Shown here in pieces: positions 44,901 through 53,844 of a stretch of DNA of 64,000 nucleotides. Position numbers and translations under genes: made by a program. The notes beneath the pieces are model-generated. The model was not told the DNA's origin, made no database searches, and saw nothing but the letters and a program-made list of their open reading frames with translations. Numbering within the stretch: position 1 is the stretch's first letter; the number at the start of each line of letters is the position of its first letter. The DNA comes from Dendrocalamus latiflorus (taxonomy: Eukaryota > Streptophyta > Magnoliopsida > Poales > Poaceae): contig CM029666.1 of NCBI GenBank assembly GCA_017311315.1, positions 2,224,871-2,288,870 on the forward strand. Reading direction: 5' to 3'.

Positions 44901-47900
44901 AGTGGATTATTCAGTTGTGATTGACTCCTCAATCACTTTCAGCATGACCATACACTTTCTTACTCCAGCCATATCGAGGGGCCTAAAGATATATTTTCTG
45001 TTATATAGGAGAGGCAAATTCTATCTTGATCGTTCATATTCCTCCGCATGTTTCATAGTAAACCCAAAAACTACCTTTATGACCACTTAGTTATAGAGTA
45101 GTGTTTGAGGGGCCCAAAAGGCTTTGCTGCTGCTGTTGTTGTTTTGACACAAGGCAATAAGCAAATGTTGCAATTCGAAGATGTCATCAAGCTAGAGAAA
45201 CGCAAAAACCAAACACCTTAATTTCTTTAGTAGAAAGAAATGAATAATTTAATACAACATAATGTGAATGAAAATGGTGAATAAATGGAAGAGAAACATC
45301 ATACAGCAAGCTGTCCTGTAGCACAGGTACATTTCGAAGCAACAGAGTGAAGAGGGTAACTAATCCGAATGCAGCAGCAGCAAACCACTCTGGGACAGCT
45401 GAACATTTAATTTACCAAGAATTGAATCAGCAAGCTTAACGCAAAACGTAAATATACTAAGACAAATTTCTGGGTGCCTAACACTTCAGGAAAAAATCAG
45501 ACCACTCTGAGTAGTGAGTACCATTGACTCCGCTGGAGGTACGAAGGAATTTTTATTACCTGTAGTTTCAGGTGGCAATGTCTGCCTAGGAACAACCACT
45601 GCAACTGGTTTCTCATCCTCTGGATTGATGAGAAGAAAAAGCTTATATTCATCACCAAATTTGTTCTGTTCATAATCAGGAGTTGCACACACATGAGATG
45701 TTCCCACATTTCTACACGCTAGACTTCTGAAAGGACCAGCTTTGCGAGTATCCTATTACCTGTAGCCGATTTGTGATCTTCTCATAACTCTTGGCTGGCT
45801 GACCACGTAAATTCCCCTTAAATAGTATTCCACCCTTATGTAAACAAGTGAAGGTAGTAAATAACATGTAGTTATTCTGAGCCATTTGATATCTATTTGC
45901 AAGAAGACATTTTAACAGCTTAGTCATATTTTGTACGAGCAATTGGCTTAGTTAGCCCAACTGCAGGCCTTCTGGTATCGCAATATATGAGTTGAGCATG
46001 GATGCAATTTTATAAACACAATTACTAGCAAAACATTTGCAAGTGATATTGGTATTTCAATGGAATTATTAATAAATGCTTCTATGCTTTTCTCAACACT
46101 ATTGTACAATTTTTAAAGCACGATGAATGATGGATAATGCATAGACAAGGTAAACCATGGCAATTAAGATATTCACCTCATAAGGCTCCTGACTGGTCAC
46201 AAAAAATGTGTCAAAACCAAAAACTTGATCCTTTAGAATGTCTATTGTAGCCTTGGGGATCCTAACAGATTCGTCAAGCTGTTGCTGCAGATCATTGGGA
46301 TTCAAAAAGAAAGCCATAAGACTCGTTACCTCATTGAGTTTCAGAGTTCAGAAATATTAAACAATTAAAAGAGTATACATAATTTTCTATTTAATAACCA
46401 CTCCACTGTAGAGATTATGAGGAACAAGCAGGATCCCTCTTTGATTTTGAACTCCCACTCTCGACTTATGAACACACACACTGAGAAAATTCATATGGAA
46501 ACGATTACCTTCATTCCTGGCAAAGGCGAGCCACTAGCAACATCAACAACTTCCACCTTCTCCTATGTTTAACAGAATACTAGATATATTATGATTGCAT
46601 TCTCAATTTCTACTATGTGATAAAGTTGATGTGACATCAACTACAAGCATACCTGCGCATCAATGGCAGCAGTAGCATCTCCATCAATGTTCTGAACTGT
46701 GTCACTGGAGTTTAACAGCTCTGAATTCGGGATTTCATCTTTCGTCTGACGAGGCATGGGAAAGCTAAATATTATAGTTCAGTTACATGTTCATGTAGCT
46801 AGGAGACTAGCACTAAGTAACGCATACTGTGCTAGTCTAATTACTGGGCAAGTCAAGCCCAACACAAAATGCAACATACTTGCATGGTACAAACTTAATT
46901 TGAGGAATTGTAAGAGTAAGTAGGGTACATTTTCTGCATTGGAGTCACTTTCTGCAAGTCCATTTGCTTGTGCAGCACTATCAACTGTAGGTGATGAACC
47001 ATCATCTGCAAACTCTTCTTTTTCCTGGTAGAAAGGCAAAAGAATGTTTACTCCCTTTTTTTTAACAAAAGTTCAACTTGGTCCACAATTCTAGATTTTT
47101 TTAGCCACTTAACTCTATAGCTTTCTTGATTTTTCATCCTCTCCATCGACTTCTTTAATATAATCACATTTGCACTCATGCTAACATGATTTGAACATTT
47201 TGATGACGGGTTTATGGAACAAAAGGGTAGTGAATACTAGGGCAGTGTTAGGTTCCAAAATAATATTATCGAGATGAATGACAACACCCTCGTTTCTGAT
47301 GCACAAATGATGATTAGCAGTAGATGCCATAAGCCCACAATACTGAACGAATCACAATTTAACTTGAATATCATGCACAAGATTCTGGAAACAAAGTAAT
47401 ATTTCAGGGATTACCCCTGAAAACAGAGCAGAACACAGTGCTAGGTAAGTACTGCATTTGGAAGTTGAAAGAGGTACATTGTAACTGACATCATAGATCA
47501 CGAAAATGTGATGCTGTCAAATGCAAGAGGACGTTTGTAATTTGGTAAAAATAAAGATATACTACTTCCCTTCAGTTTTCCCTCTAGTAGAATACTTGTG
47601 TTTCATGGCTTGCTAATGTGCATTGCTTGCTAATGTAACTGACATCATTGATCACGAAAGGAAGGGCTTTGATTCGATAGTGATTCTATTCTATTAGACA
47701 ATCTGGAAGGAACAGAACTCCCACATCTTCGACAACACGGAAAGGGATATCAAAGCTCTTGTGCCCGTCGTTCTGGATGATTTAACTTGCTGGCGCCGTG
47801 CCGGCGTTGGGTCGCTTCATTTGCCGCACAGAGACACACCACCTCCTCATTAGTCCTCTTGAGGTCGTTTTTATTGGTTTCACTCGCCGGACAGGTTCTG

Positions 47901-48403
47901 CTCGCGTTATGAGCACCGGGGCTGTGTGTTTTTATTTGCAAGCACTTCTCTTTTGCTTGCCTCTTCTGTATTATTTTCAGATTCTGTTTTGAACTTTCTC
48001 CTTTCTTAATGTAAAGGCGTGAATTCTTCTGCGCATTCCCTAAAAAAAGAAGAAATCGGTTAACTGAAAGGGGAAAAGCCTGTACCTCATCGCCATTGCC
48101 GTCGGGTTCAGTCCCAATCATTGCTCGGCATGCAACCCTTCGACTCCTCAGCCTTCAATTCGCACCACCAATTGTACATCAATGGTAGTGGAAATAATCA
48201 AATTGATTACATGATGATTCCTGCCCCCAAACAAAACCAAGAAAAGCAGCTGACCTGTGCCCAGAGAGCGGGAGGCAGAGGAGCGTGAGCGTGAGGTGGG
48301 CGCACCCCGCGCCTCCGCTCCTCGCAGGCACGGTGGTCGAAGCGAGGAGGATGCGGTGGCAGCATCCGTACGCCGCGGCGGCCTGCGACGGCGGGGAGCT
48401 CAT
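38974..48403 (-). CDS. EGY2: EGY2, plastid M50 (site-2-protease-type) metalloprotease, with an apparent 1-bp frameshift
   Basis: Thirteen exons: 48403-48255, 48152-48086, 47024-46929, 46745-46653, 46562-46509, 46284-46177, 45834-45760, 45665-45560, 45398-45305, 40469-40316, 39898-39691, 39514-39355 and 39228-38974. The total is 1619 nt, one short of 540 codons. EGY2 is an intramembrane zinc protease of the chloroplast. Visible landmarks are a Ser/Ala-rich plastid-targeting-like N-terminus, an acidic region, RVPKATIDILKDQ-like and FGFDTFFVTSQEPYE, GGILFKGNLRG, the zinc motif HEIGH (307-311), GPLAGF, then NSIPAGELDGG and hydrophobic C-terminal helices. In exon 12, after LKEG (residue 413), one base is missing at 39480/39481. 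As written, translation stops at 39431-39429 before the second metal-ligand motif. This is either a real lesion or an assembly error. Confidence 0.9.
40720..42060 (+). pseudogene. LINE reverse-transcriptase remnant in EGY2 intron 9
   Basis: Plus-strand fragments in changing frames match plant LINE pol. Words include NQFGFM, MVFIDLEKTYDKV, KYITLIKDMYEAVVT, IGLHHGSML and, in the open segment 41508-41891, SWCMLFTNDVVLVDES. The RT catalytic motif, usually FADDVV, here reads FTNDVV, so one catalytic Asp is lost. Multiple stops and frameshifts interrupt it. The C-terminal end, as seen at 1991-2246, is missing. Confidence 0.85.
42061..42650. other. Unassigned intronic repeat DNA
   Basis: Non-coding sequence between the LINE and Copia remnants. 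It has repeated CCAACTCGATGAGCATC and CCCACTCAGAGAC-like words and TTTATATAGCC. It may belong to the same unknown repeat as 44780-45120, because both flank the Copia block. Confidence 0.3.
43795..44118 (-). mobile_element. LTR fragment inserted in the Copia remnant
   Basis: Read on the minus strand, it starts TGACGAGGATAGAGTAATCC, matching the start of the LTR at 20022. It is filled with a degenerate GGTCGTA..ACTTACGACT tandem pattern (43795-44030). It sits exactly where Copia pol is missing, which suggests that insertion and deletion are linked. The far end is not sharply defined. Confidence 0.6.
44611..44779 (+). repeat. 3' LTR of the rearranged Copia
   Basis: It begins TGTTATGTATATATATAGG right after the polypurine tract and ends ATATACATAACA, with the TGTTATG..CATAACA inverted ends usual for Copia LTRs. 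Confidence 0.75.
44780..45300. other. Unassigned repeat-like DNA in EGY2 intron 9
   Basis: Non-coding. Words such as CACTTTCAGCATGACCATAC and GCCATATCGAGGGGCC look like dispersed grass repeat sequence, but I cannot assign a class. Confidence 0.3.
47655..48055 (+). pseudogene. LINE 3' end in EGY2 intron 2
   Basis: The plus strand reads TIWKEQNSHIFDN-like sequence, then ERDIKALVPVVLDDL and CWRRAG, the usual C-terminus of an L1-type LINE polyprotein. A stop, a 3' UTR and an A-rich tail (AAAAAAAGAAGAAA at ~48040) follow. It is 5'-truncated, as is typical for LINE insertions. Confidence 0.7.
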
Positions 48404-48589
48404 GGCGGGCGATCGCGGCCAGTGGTGGGGTGGAGTGGTGGAGGACGCGCGGCCTTATCTCGCTCTCCTCTCCTCTTCGGAGGGAAATAGCAAATCTTTT
48501 CTGCGGCTAGGATTTCATGCCGCACGACTCTTAAAGCAGAAGCCACTTATCGATGATGCTGGCTTTTTTTGCTACAATTTATGCCTTAT

Positions 48590-49040
48590 AATTGTGACTT
48601 ATTAATTTAATAAATAATAATAACTCGAAAAAAAATAAAGACAAAAACTGACTAAGAAGCCGAAATAAACAGACCAATTAACATATCACCGTGATGGCAA
48701 TAGCAACTTTTCTTAAGACAAAGGATACCCAGCTTTATATTGAAAGCTAGTAAAAGGTCTGACACGCGTTCAGGACGAGATAGGGAAACCAGCTTCGCTG
48801 AATTTGGTGATGATTTATATTTTTTTACTGTAACTAGTTTATTTTTTATTATAATTAATAATAATTTATTTAGCATAATTAAATTTAAAAATAGAAAAAA
48901 TAAAATTACCTTATAACGAACCATACGAAGAAATGCGAAAAAAAAGAAAAAGTAAAAAACCTACAAAATCAAAAGATGAGAAAAAACGAAATTAAAAAAA
49001 TAGTGAATTAAACTCCAGAAGGCAGAAACAAGTGGGCCGA
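48590..49040. repeat. Diverged relative of the 260-bp MITE
   Basis: AATTTATTTAGCATAATTAAATTTAAAAA and GTGAATTA with GCAGAA near 49010 match the MITE copies at 31 and 33 kb in the copy-B orientation, but with large differences. It lies in the upstream region of EGY2. Confidence 0.45.
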
Positions 49041-49456
49041 CACAAAACACATAAAAGCAAGAGCAAATAACAGACAGAACATTTGAGTAACTTTTCCTCC
49101 AACGCTTCAACCTTCAGCTCTGCTCTGAAGTCTCTAATCCAGGTATTTTATATCCTGTATTTCCAGAGGGCCCAAGCCATCGCTGCAAAGCTGAACCACA
49201 CCCCAACTGAAGCCAAGAAGATAGAAAATGTTGATAGAGGTAGGAATTCTTTCCCAACCAAAAAATTTCCTTCACACAGCACCAAACAAATTTCGCTATA
49301 TGACAGCTAAAAAGAATATGATCCGTAGTTTCCAATGAACCGCATAGAATACAGCTCTTGTCCCCTTTCCATTTCCTTTTCTTTAACTGGTCTGCTGACT
49401 GAATTTTATCCATGAAAGCTTACCAAAGGAATATTTTGACTTCAAGAGGAATCCTC

Positions 49457-49585
49457 TGTTAGAGATATATGTATAATTTATTATTCCCCATTGTTATGAG
49501 GGGTTCTTTGCATATTTACCACTTGTACTTTGTGTATATATACTGGCCCATTGGCCTCATATGAATACAAGCGCTATTCATAACA
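49457..49585 (+). repeat. 5' LTR of the deleted Copia
   Basis: 129-bp terminal repeat with TG..CA ends. It differs from the 3' copy at two positions near 49476-49481 (both A here, G in the 3' copy). Confidence 0.95.
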
Positions 49586-49743
49586 TGGTATCAGAGCGGC
49601 GACGAGGCAGCGGCGTCTTCGTCGTCAGCAGCCCAACAAGATAGCCGCCCCCGGGAGAGGAGATCCATCCTCCCGGGGGAGGCGACGGCGGCGGCCGGCG
49701 GTGACCGGCGGCGGCCGGAGCGGAAGTAGATCGAGGTTAGGGT

Positions 49744-52152
49744 TTCTCCACTCCTATTCGTGTCTTTCGTGCTGATTCTGCTGGCGAGTACCTCTCTCGT
49801 CACCTGCGCAGCTTCCTTGCTGAGCAGGGCACTCTCGCTCAGTTTTCTTGTCCTGGTGCTCATGCTCAAAATGGTGTCGCTGAGCGCAAGCATCATCACC
49901 TCCTTGAGACGGCTCGTGCTCTGATGATCGCCGCCTCTATTCCACCTCACTTTTGGGCCGAGGCTGTTTCCACTGCCACCTATCTCGTCAACATCCAGCC
50001 CTCTTCTGCTCTTAAGGGTGCGATCCCTGTTGAGCGTCTCTATGGTTGTCTTCCTGACTACTCTGCCCTTCATCTGTTTGGCTGCGTTTGCTACGTTCTC
50101 CTTGCCCCTCGAGAACGCACCAAACTGACCGCTCAGTCTGTTGAGTGTGTCTTTCTGGGGTACAGTGCTGAGCACAAGAGATATCGGTGCTGGGATCCTG
50201 TTGGTCGTCGGATACGGGTTTCTCGGGATGTGACTTTCGACGAGTCTCGTCCTTTCTACTCACGTCCTGCCTCTCCTTCGGCTTCCTCTGTGGAGTCTCT
50301 GTCTTTCTTGACCTTTCCAGATACTCCTATATCTGTTTTGCCCTCGTCCACCTGTCCTACTGAGTCTCCACATATTCCCCCTGTGGCCTCTCCGCCGTTG
50401 TCGCCGCCTGTGTTGTCTCCTACGACTCCCCAGGCTCCTCCCACTATCGTCTACACTCGTCGACCTCGTGTTGAGAATATTTCCGATGAGCCATCTTCTC
50501 CTGATGTTCCATCTTCTTCTGATGCTCCATCTTCCCCTGATGGGTCATCTTCTCCTCGCTACGCTCTCCGCGATCGCCAGTCGATTCGGCCTCCTGCCCG
50601 TTTTGCCTTTGCTGGCGCAGCTACTCGTGAGCCTGTCTCCTACCGAGATGCTGTTACTCACCCTGAGTGGCAGCTTGCCATGGCCGAGGAGATTGCTGCC
50701 CTCGAGCGTACTGGTACTTGGGATCTTGTTCCTTTTCCATCTCATTCTCATCCCATCACGTGTAAGTGGGTCTATAAGATTAAGACTCGCTCTGATGGTT
50801 CTCTTGAGCGCTATAAGGTGCGTCTTGTTGCTCGTGGTTTCCAGCAGCAGCATGGTGTTGACTACGACGAGACTTTTGCTCCTGTGGCCCACATGACCAC
50901 TGTTCGCACTCTTCTTTCGGTGGCGTATGTTCGCCACTGGTCTGTTTCTCAGCTTGATGTCAAGAATGCCTTTCTTAATGGCGAGTTGCGTGAGGAGGTC
51001 TACATGCATCCGCCACCTGGGTATTCTGTTCCTGAGGGCATGGTCTGTCGCCTTCGTCGCTCTCTCTATGGCCTTAAGCAAGCCCCTCGTGCTTGGTTTG
51101 AGCGCTTCTCCTCTGTGGTCACTGCTGCTGGTTTTTCAGCTAGTGATCATGATCCTGCGCTCTTTGTCCACACTTCGTCTCGTGGTCGGACTCTTCTTCT
51201 CCTGTATGTTGATGATATGATCATTACGGGAGATGATTCTGAGTACATTGCCTTTGTCAAGGCTCGTCTTAGTGAGCAGTTCCTTATGTCGGATCTTGGT
51301 CCTCTTCGTTACTTCCTTGGGATTGAGGTTACTTCCACTCCAGATGGTTTCTTTATGTCCCAAGAGAAATATATTCAGGATCTTCTTGATCGCGCCTCTC
51401 TCACTGATCAGCGTACTGTTGAGACTCCCATGGAGCTCAATGTTCACCTCCGACTCTCTGATGGCGAGCCTCTTTCTGATCCGACTCGCTATCGTCATCT
51501 TGTTGGGAGTCTTGTCTACCTTGCTGTTACTCGTCCGGATATCACTTATCCAGTTCATATTCTGAGTCAGTTTGTTTCAGCTCCCACTCAGGTTCACTAC
51601 AGCCACCTTCTTCGAGTTCTGCGATACCTTCGTGGGACTATCTCTCGCCGTCTCTTCTTTCCACGTTCCAGCTCGTTACAGCTTCAGGCCTATTCGGATG
51701 CTACTTGGGCCAGCGATCCCTCTGATCGCCGGTCTATCTCTGCTTACTGTGTTTTTCTTAGTGGTTCTCTCATTGCCTGGAAGACGAAGAAACAGACTGC
51801 AGTGTCCCGTTCGAGTGCAGAGGCTGAGTTGCGAGCTATGGCTCTCTTGACAGCAGAGATTACTTGGCTACGGTGGTTACTTGAGGATTTTGGTGTTTCT
51901 GTCACTACACCGACCCCTCTCTTGTCAGACAGTACAGGTGCTATCAGTATTGCTCGTGATCCTGTGAAGCATGAGCTCACCAAGCACATTGGTGTTGATG
52001 CTTCTTTCATGAGGACTGGTGTGCATGATCAGGTGATTACTCTTCAGTATGTGCCTTCAGAGCTTCAGATAGCGGATTTCTTCACGAAGGCCCAGACTCG
52101 AGCACAGCATAGCTTCTATCTCTCCAAACTCAGTGTTGTTGATCCACCATGA
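49744..52152 (+). CDS. Copia pol fragment: partial integrase, reverse transcriptase, RNase H
   Basis: An uninterrupted frame runs from 49744 to the stop at 52150-52152, with the first Met at 49924 (742 aa). It starts inside the integrase core (RADSAGEY, then HAQNGVAERKHHH with the catalytic Glu), lacking the HHCC zinc finger and first catalytic Asp. It continues through the integrase C-terminus, a Pro/Ser-rich spacer, RT (TCKWVYKIK, LDVKNAFLNGEL, and YVDDM at about residues 428-432 counted from the first Met) and RNase H (SSAEAELRAMA, KHELTKHIGVDASF). No stop or frameshift is present, in contrast with the other retroelements here. Absence of gag makes it dependent on partners. Confidence 0.93.
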   Translation, partial: FSTPIRVFRADSAGEYLSRHLRSFLAEQGTLAQFSCPGAHAQNGVAERKHHHLLETARALMIAASIPPHFWAEAVSTATYLVNIQPSSALKGAIPVERLYGCLPDYSALHLFGCVCYVLLAPRERTKLTAQSVECVFLGYSAEHKRYRCWDPVGRRIRVSRDVTFDESRPFYSRPASPSASSVESLSFLTFPDTPISVLPSSTCPTESPHIPPVASPPLSPPVLSPTTPQAPPTIVYTRRPRVENISDEPSSPDVPSSSDAPSSPDGSSSPRYALRDRQSIRPPARFAFAGAATREPVSYRDAVTHPEWQLAMAEEIAALERTGTWDLVPFPSHSHPITCKWVYKIKTRSDGSLERYKVRLVARGFQQQHGVDYDETFAPVAHMTTVRTLLSVAYVRHWSVSQLDVKNAFLNGELREEVYMHPPPGYSVPEGMVCRLRRSLYGLKQAPRAWFERFSSVVTAAGFSASDHDPALFVHTSSRGRTLLLLYVDDMIITGDDSEYIAFVKARLSEQFLMSDLGPLRYFLGIEVTSTPDGFFMSQEKYIQDLLDRASLTDQRTVETPMELNVHLRLSDGEPLSDPTRYRHLVGSLVYLAVTRPDITYPVHILSQFVSAPTQVHYSHLLRVLRYLRGTISRRLFFPRSSSLQLQAYSDATWASDPSDRRSISAYCVFLSGSLIAWKTKKQTAVSRSSAEAELRAMALLTAEITWLRWLLEDFGVSVTTPTPLLSDSTGAISIARDPVKHELTKHIGVDASFMRTGVHDQVITLQYVPSELQIADFFTKAQTRAQHSFYLSKLSVVDPP

Positions 52153-52168
52153 GTTTGAGGGGGGGGGG

Positions 52169-52297
52169 TGTTAGAGATATATGTATAGTTTGTTATTCCC
52201 CATTGTTATGAGGGGTTCTTTGCATATTTACCACTTGTACTTTGTGTATATATACTGGCCCATTGGCCTCATATGAATACAAGCGCTATTCATAACA
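52169..52297 (+). repeat. 3' LTR of the deleted Copia
   Basis: 129-bp copy of the 5' LTR, directly after a G-rich polypurine tract. It is followed by TSD copy TCCTC. Confidence 0.95.
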
Positions 52298-52599
52298 TCC
52301 TCAACTTTCAGAGCTTTTCCATCCTTACACTAATAACACCCCCAACAGAGATTTGCCTGTAAACAGCCCTGATTTCTCTGGATCTTGATCTTTATCCTCA
52401 TTGAGATGAATATCGTTGAGCATTGCCTTAAATTCCTGCCATTGATCCAAATCCTCTGCTCCAAAAGACCTTCTGAAACTGATATTCCATTCCAGCCCAT
52501 TGCAACAATCAGCAACTTTAATAGATTGGCAAGAACAAATGTTCAGTGGAACATTGTCCAGCCATACATCACCCCAAAATATCATACTTTTACATATTG

Positions 52600-52957
52600 T
52601 TCACTTTGTAAATAACTGTTGTGGTACATGTTTGTTGGGTATGAGTCCGAGGACCGAGGATGAGACACTCGTCCTTGAACTACCGGTTATGCCGCCTCCA
52701 AGGCTCTGATCTTAGTTGAAGAAGAGAGAGACTAGAAACTTTGTTTATCCATTATTTGATTAAAAAAGATAACAATACCGTGCTTATTGTTTGATGAGTT
52801 TTTGTGCAAATATGTTAAGCCAAAGTAAATAAATAGATGCATGTTTAAGAAGAAAAACTCTAGTATTTGTACGTGCTACGGCCCAACAAGCACATGCATG
52901 CTGCATGCAAGCTCATGTAAAGACATACACACACACACAAAACTATACGCTCCTACG
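52600..52957. other. Intergenic stretch
   Basis: AT-rich with a CA dinucleotide run near 52925. No gene is recognised. Confidence 0.4.
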
Positions 52958-53287
52958 GCTGCTAATTTTCTAAAACTACATTTTAACTAAATTTTGTATA
53001 CCAAAATTTTAACTATTTCTATCTAGATCTACAATTTTCTATTGACACTCACAATCATATACAATATTGTAGATACAAAAAATACCTACTGTTGCTTCTT
53101 TCTCTCCTCTCCGCTTGTACGCCTGCTAATTTTCTATAACTACGTTAACTAAATTTTTCTATACTAAAAATTAAACTATTTATATCTACATCTACAATTT
53201 TTACTAACACTAATATTAAATAAAAAATATACTGCAAATACAATATTGCAAATAAAAAAAACCTAGATTTGGTTCTTTCTCTCCTCT
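52958..53287. repeat. 165-bp tandem duplication upstream of CGI121
   Basis: Two units, 52958-53122 and 53123-53287, each begin CTGCTAATTTTCTA and end with CTTTCTCTCCTCTCC. They differ by substitutions and small indels. A long CT-rich tract (53270-53385) follows. Confidence 0.8.
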
Positions 53288-53429
53288 CCTCTCCTCCTCT
53301 TCCTCTCCTTTTCTCTCCTCTCCTCTTCTCCCCTTCCTCTCCTTCTTCTCTCTTTTCTTCTTCTCCTCTACTCTCTACTCGGCCGAACGATTTCTTCTTC
53401 TGTGAGAGTGGCGGCGGCGGCCGAGCGCT

Positions 53430-53625
53430 CGGCCTTTTAACCCCCAATCGCCTAAGCGTTGGGCGACTGGAGCTCCAGTTGTCCAACCATTAGGCGACTG
53501 GAGATCCAATCACCCAACGCTCAGGCGACAACAATTATTTGCCCAACGGCTGGCGGATTGCCCGCATGTCGCCTAGCCGTTGGGCGATTGGCTCCAGTCA
53601 TTCTTTCGTTGGGCAACTGGAGTCT
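53430..53625. repeat. Cluster of direct and inverted GCGTTGGGCGACTGGAG-type repeats
   Basis: Related words CGCCTAAGCGTTGGGCGAC, GTCGCCTAGCCGTTGGGCG and TTCGTTGGGCAACTGGAG occur in direct orientation. CCCAACGCTCAGGCGAC and GCCCAACGGCTGGCG occur inverted, so the segment can form hairpins. It ends about 220 bp upstream of the CGI121 start codon. It may be the subterminal repeat region of an unrecognised DNA transposon. Confidence 0.7.
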
Positions 53626-53844
53626 ATTTATATAAAAAATATTATCGTGAGTGTATTTCTTTAATTTCGAATAAAAAATAGGTTATTTGTAAAAAAGATT
53701 CCACAGCCAAATCTGAGAGGGCATTTCTGGCAATTCGCTGTCATCTCGTGAACGCGGAAGGGGAGTAGGGTTCTACGGTTGCCGCCGCCGACGCCGCCAC
53801 GCGCCGGACCAAGAAACCTCTCGCTCTCATCGCCGGCGAGCGGT

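Larger units (their letters stand above)
49457..52297 (+). mobile_element. Internally deleted Copia LTR retrotransposon (2841 bp), recent
   Basis: LTRs are 129 bp (49457-49585 and 52169-52297), differ at only two positions, and run TGTTAGAGATAT to TTCATAACA. A perfect 5-bp TSD TCCTC flanks the element (49452-49456 and 52298-52302). The primer-binding site TGGTATCAGAGC follows the 5' LTR and fits initiator tRNA-Met. A polypurine tract (GAGGGGGGGGG) precedes the 3' LTR. Gag, protease and the N-terminal part of integrase are missing, while the rest of pol is intact. Confidence 0.95.
49100..52590 (-). pseudogene. L1-type LINE C-terminal region (zf-RVT) split by a Copia element
   Basis: The minus strand has two pieces. 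The upstream piece (52585-52303) reads FWGDVWLDNVPL and WNISFRRSFG. The downstream piece (49451-49114) reads KIQSADQLKKRKW, then the zinc-binding motif CILCGSLETTDHILFSC and WCCVKEIFW, the reverse-transcriptase zinc-binding (zf-RVT) domain of plant LINEs. The Copia at 49457-52297 sits between them, flanked by the TSD TCCTC. No RT or endonuclease core is present nearby, so the LINE is a fragment older than the Copia. Confidence 0.85.

Noticed and set aside
49591..50175. 194-codon minus-strand open frame
   Set aside because: It is antisense to the Copia leader and integrase region, which read clearly on the plus strand.
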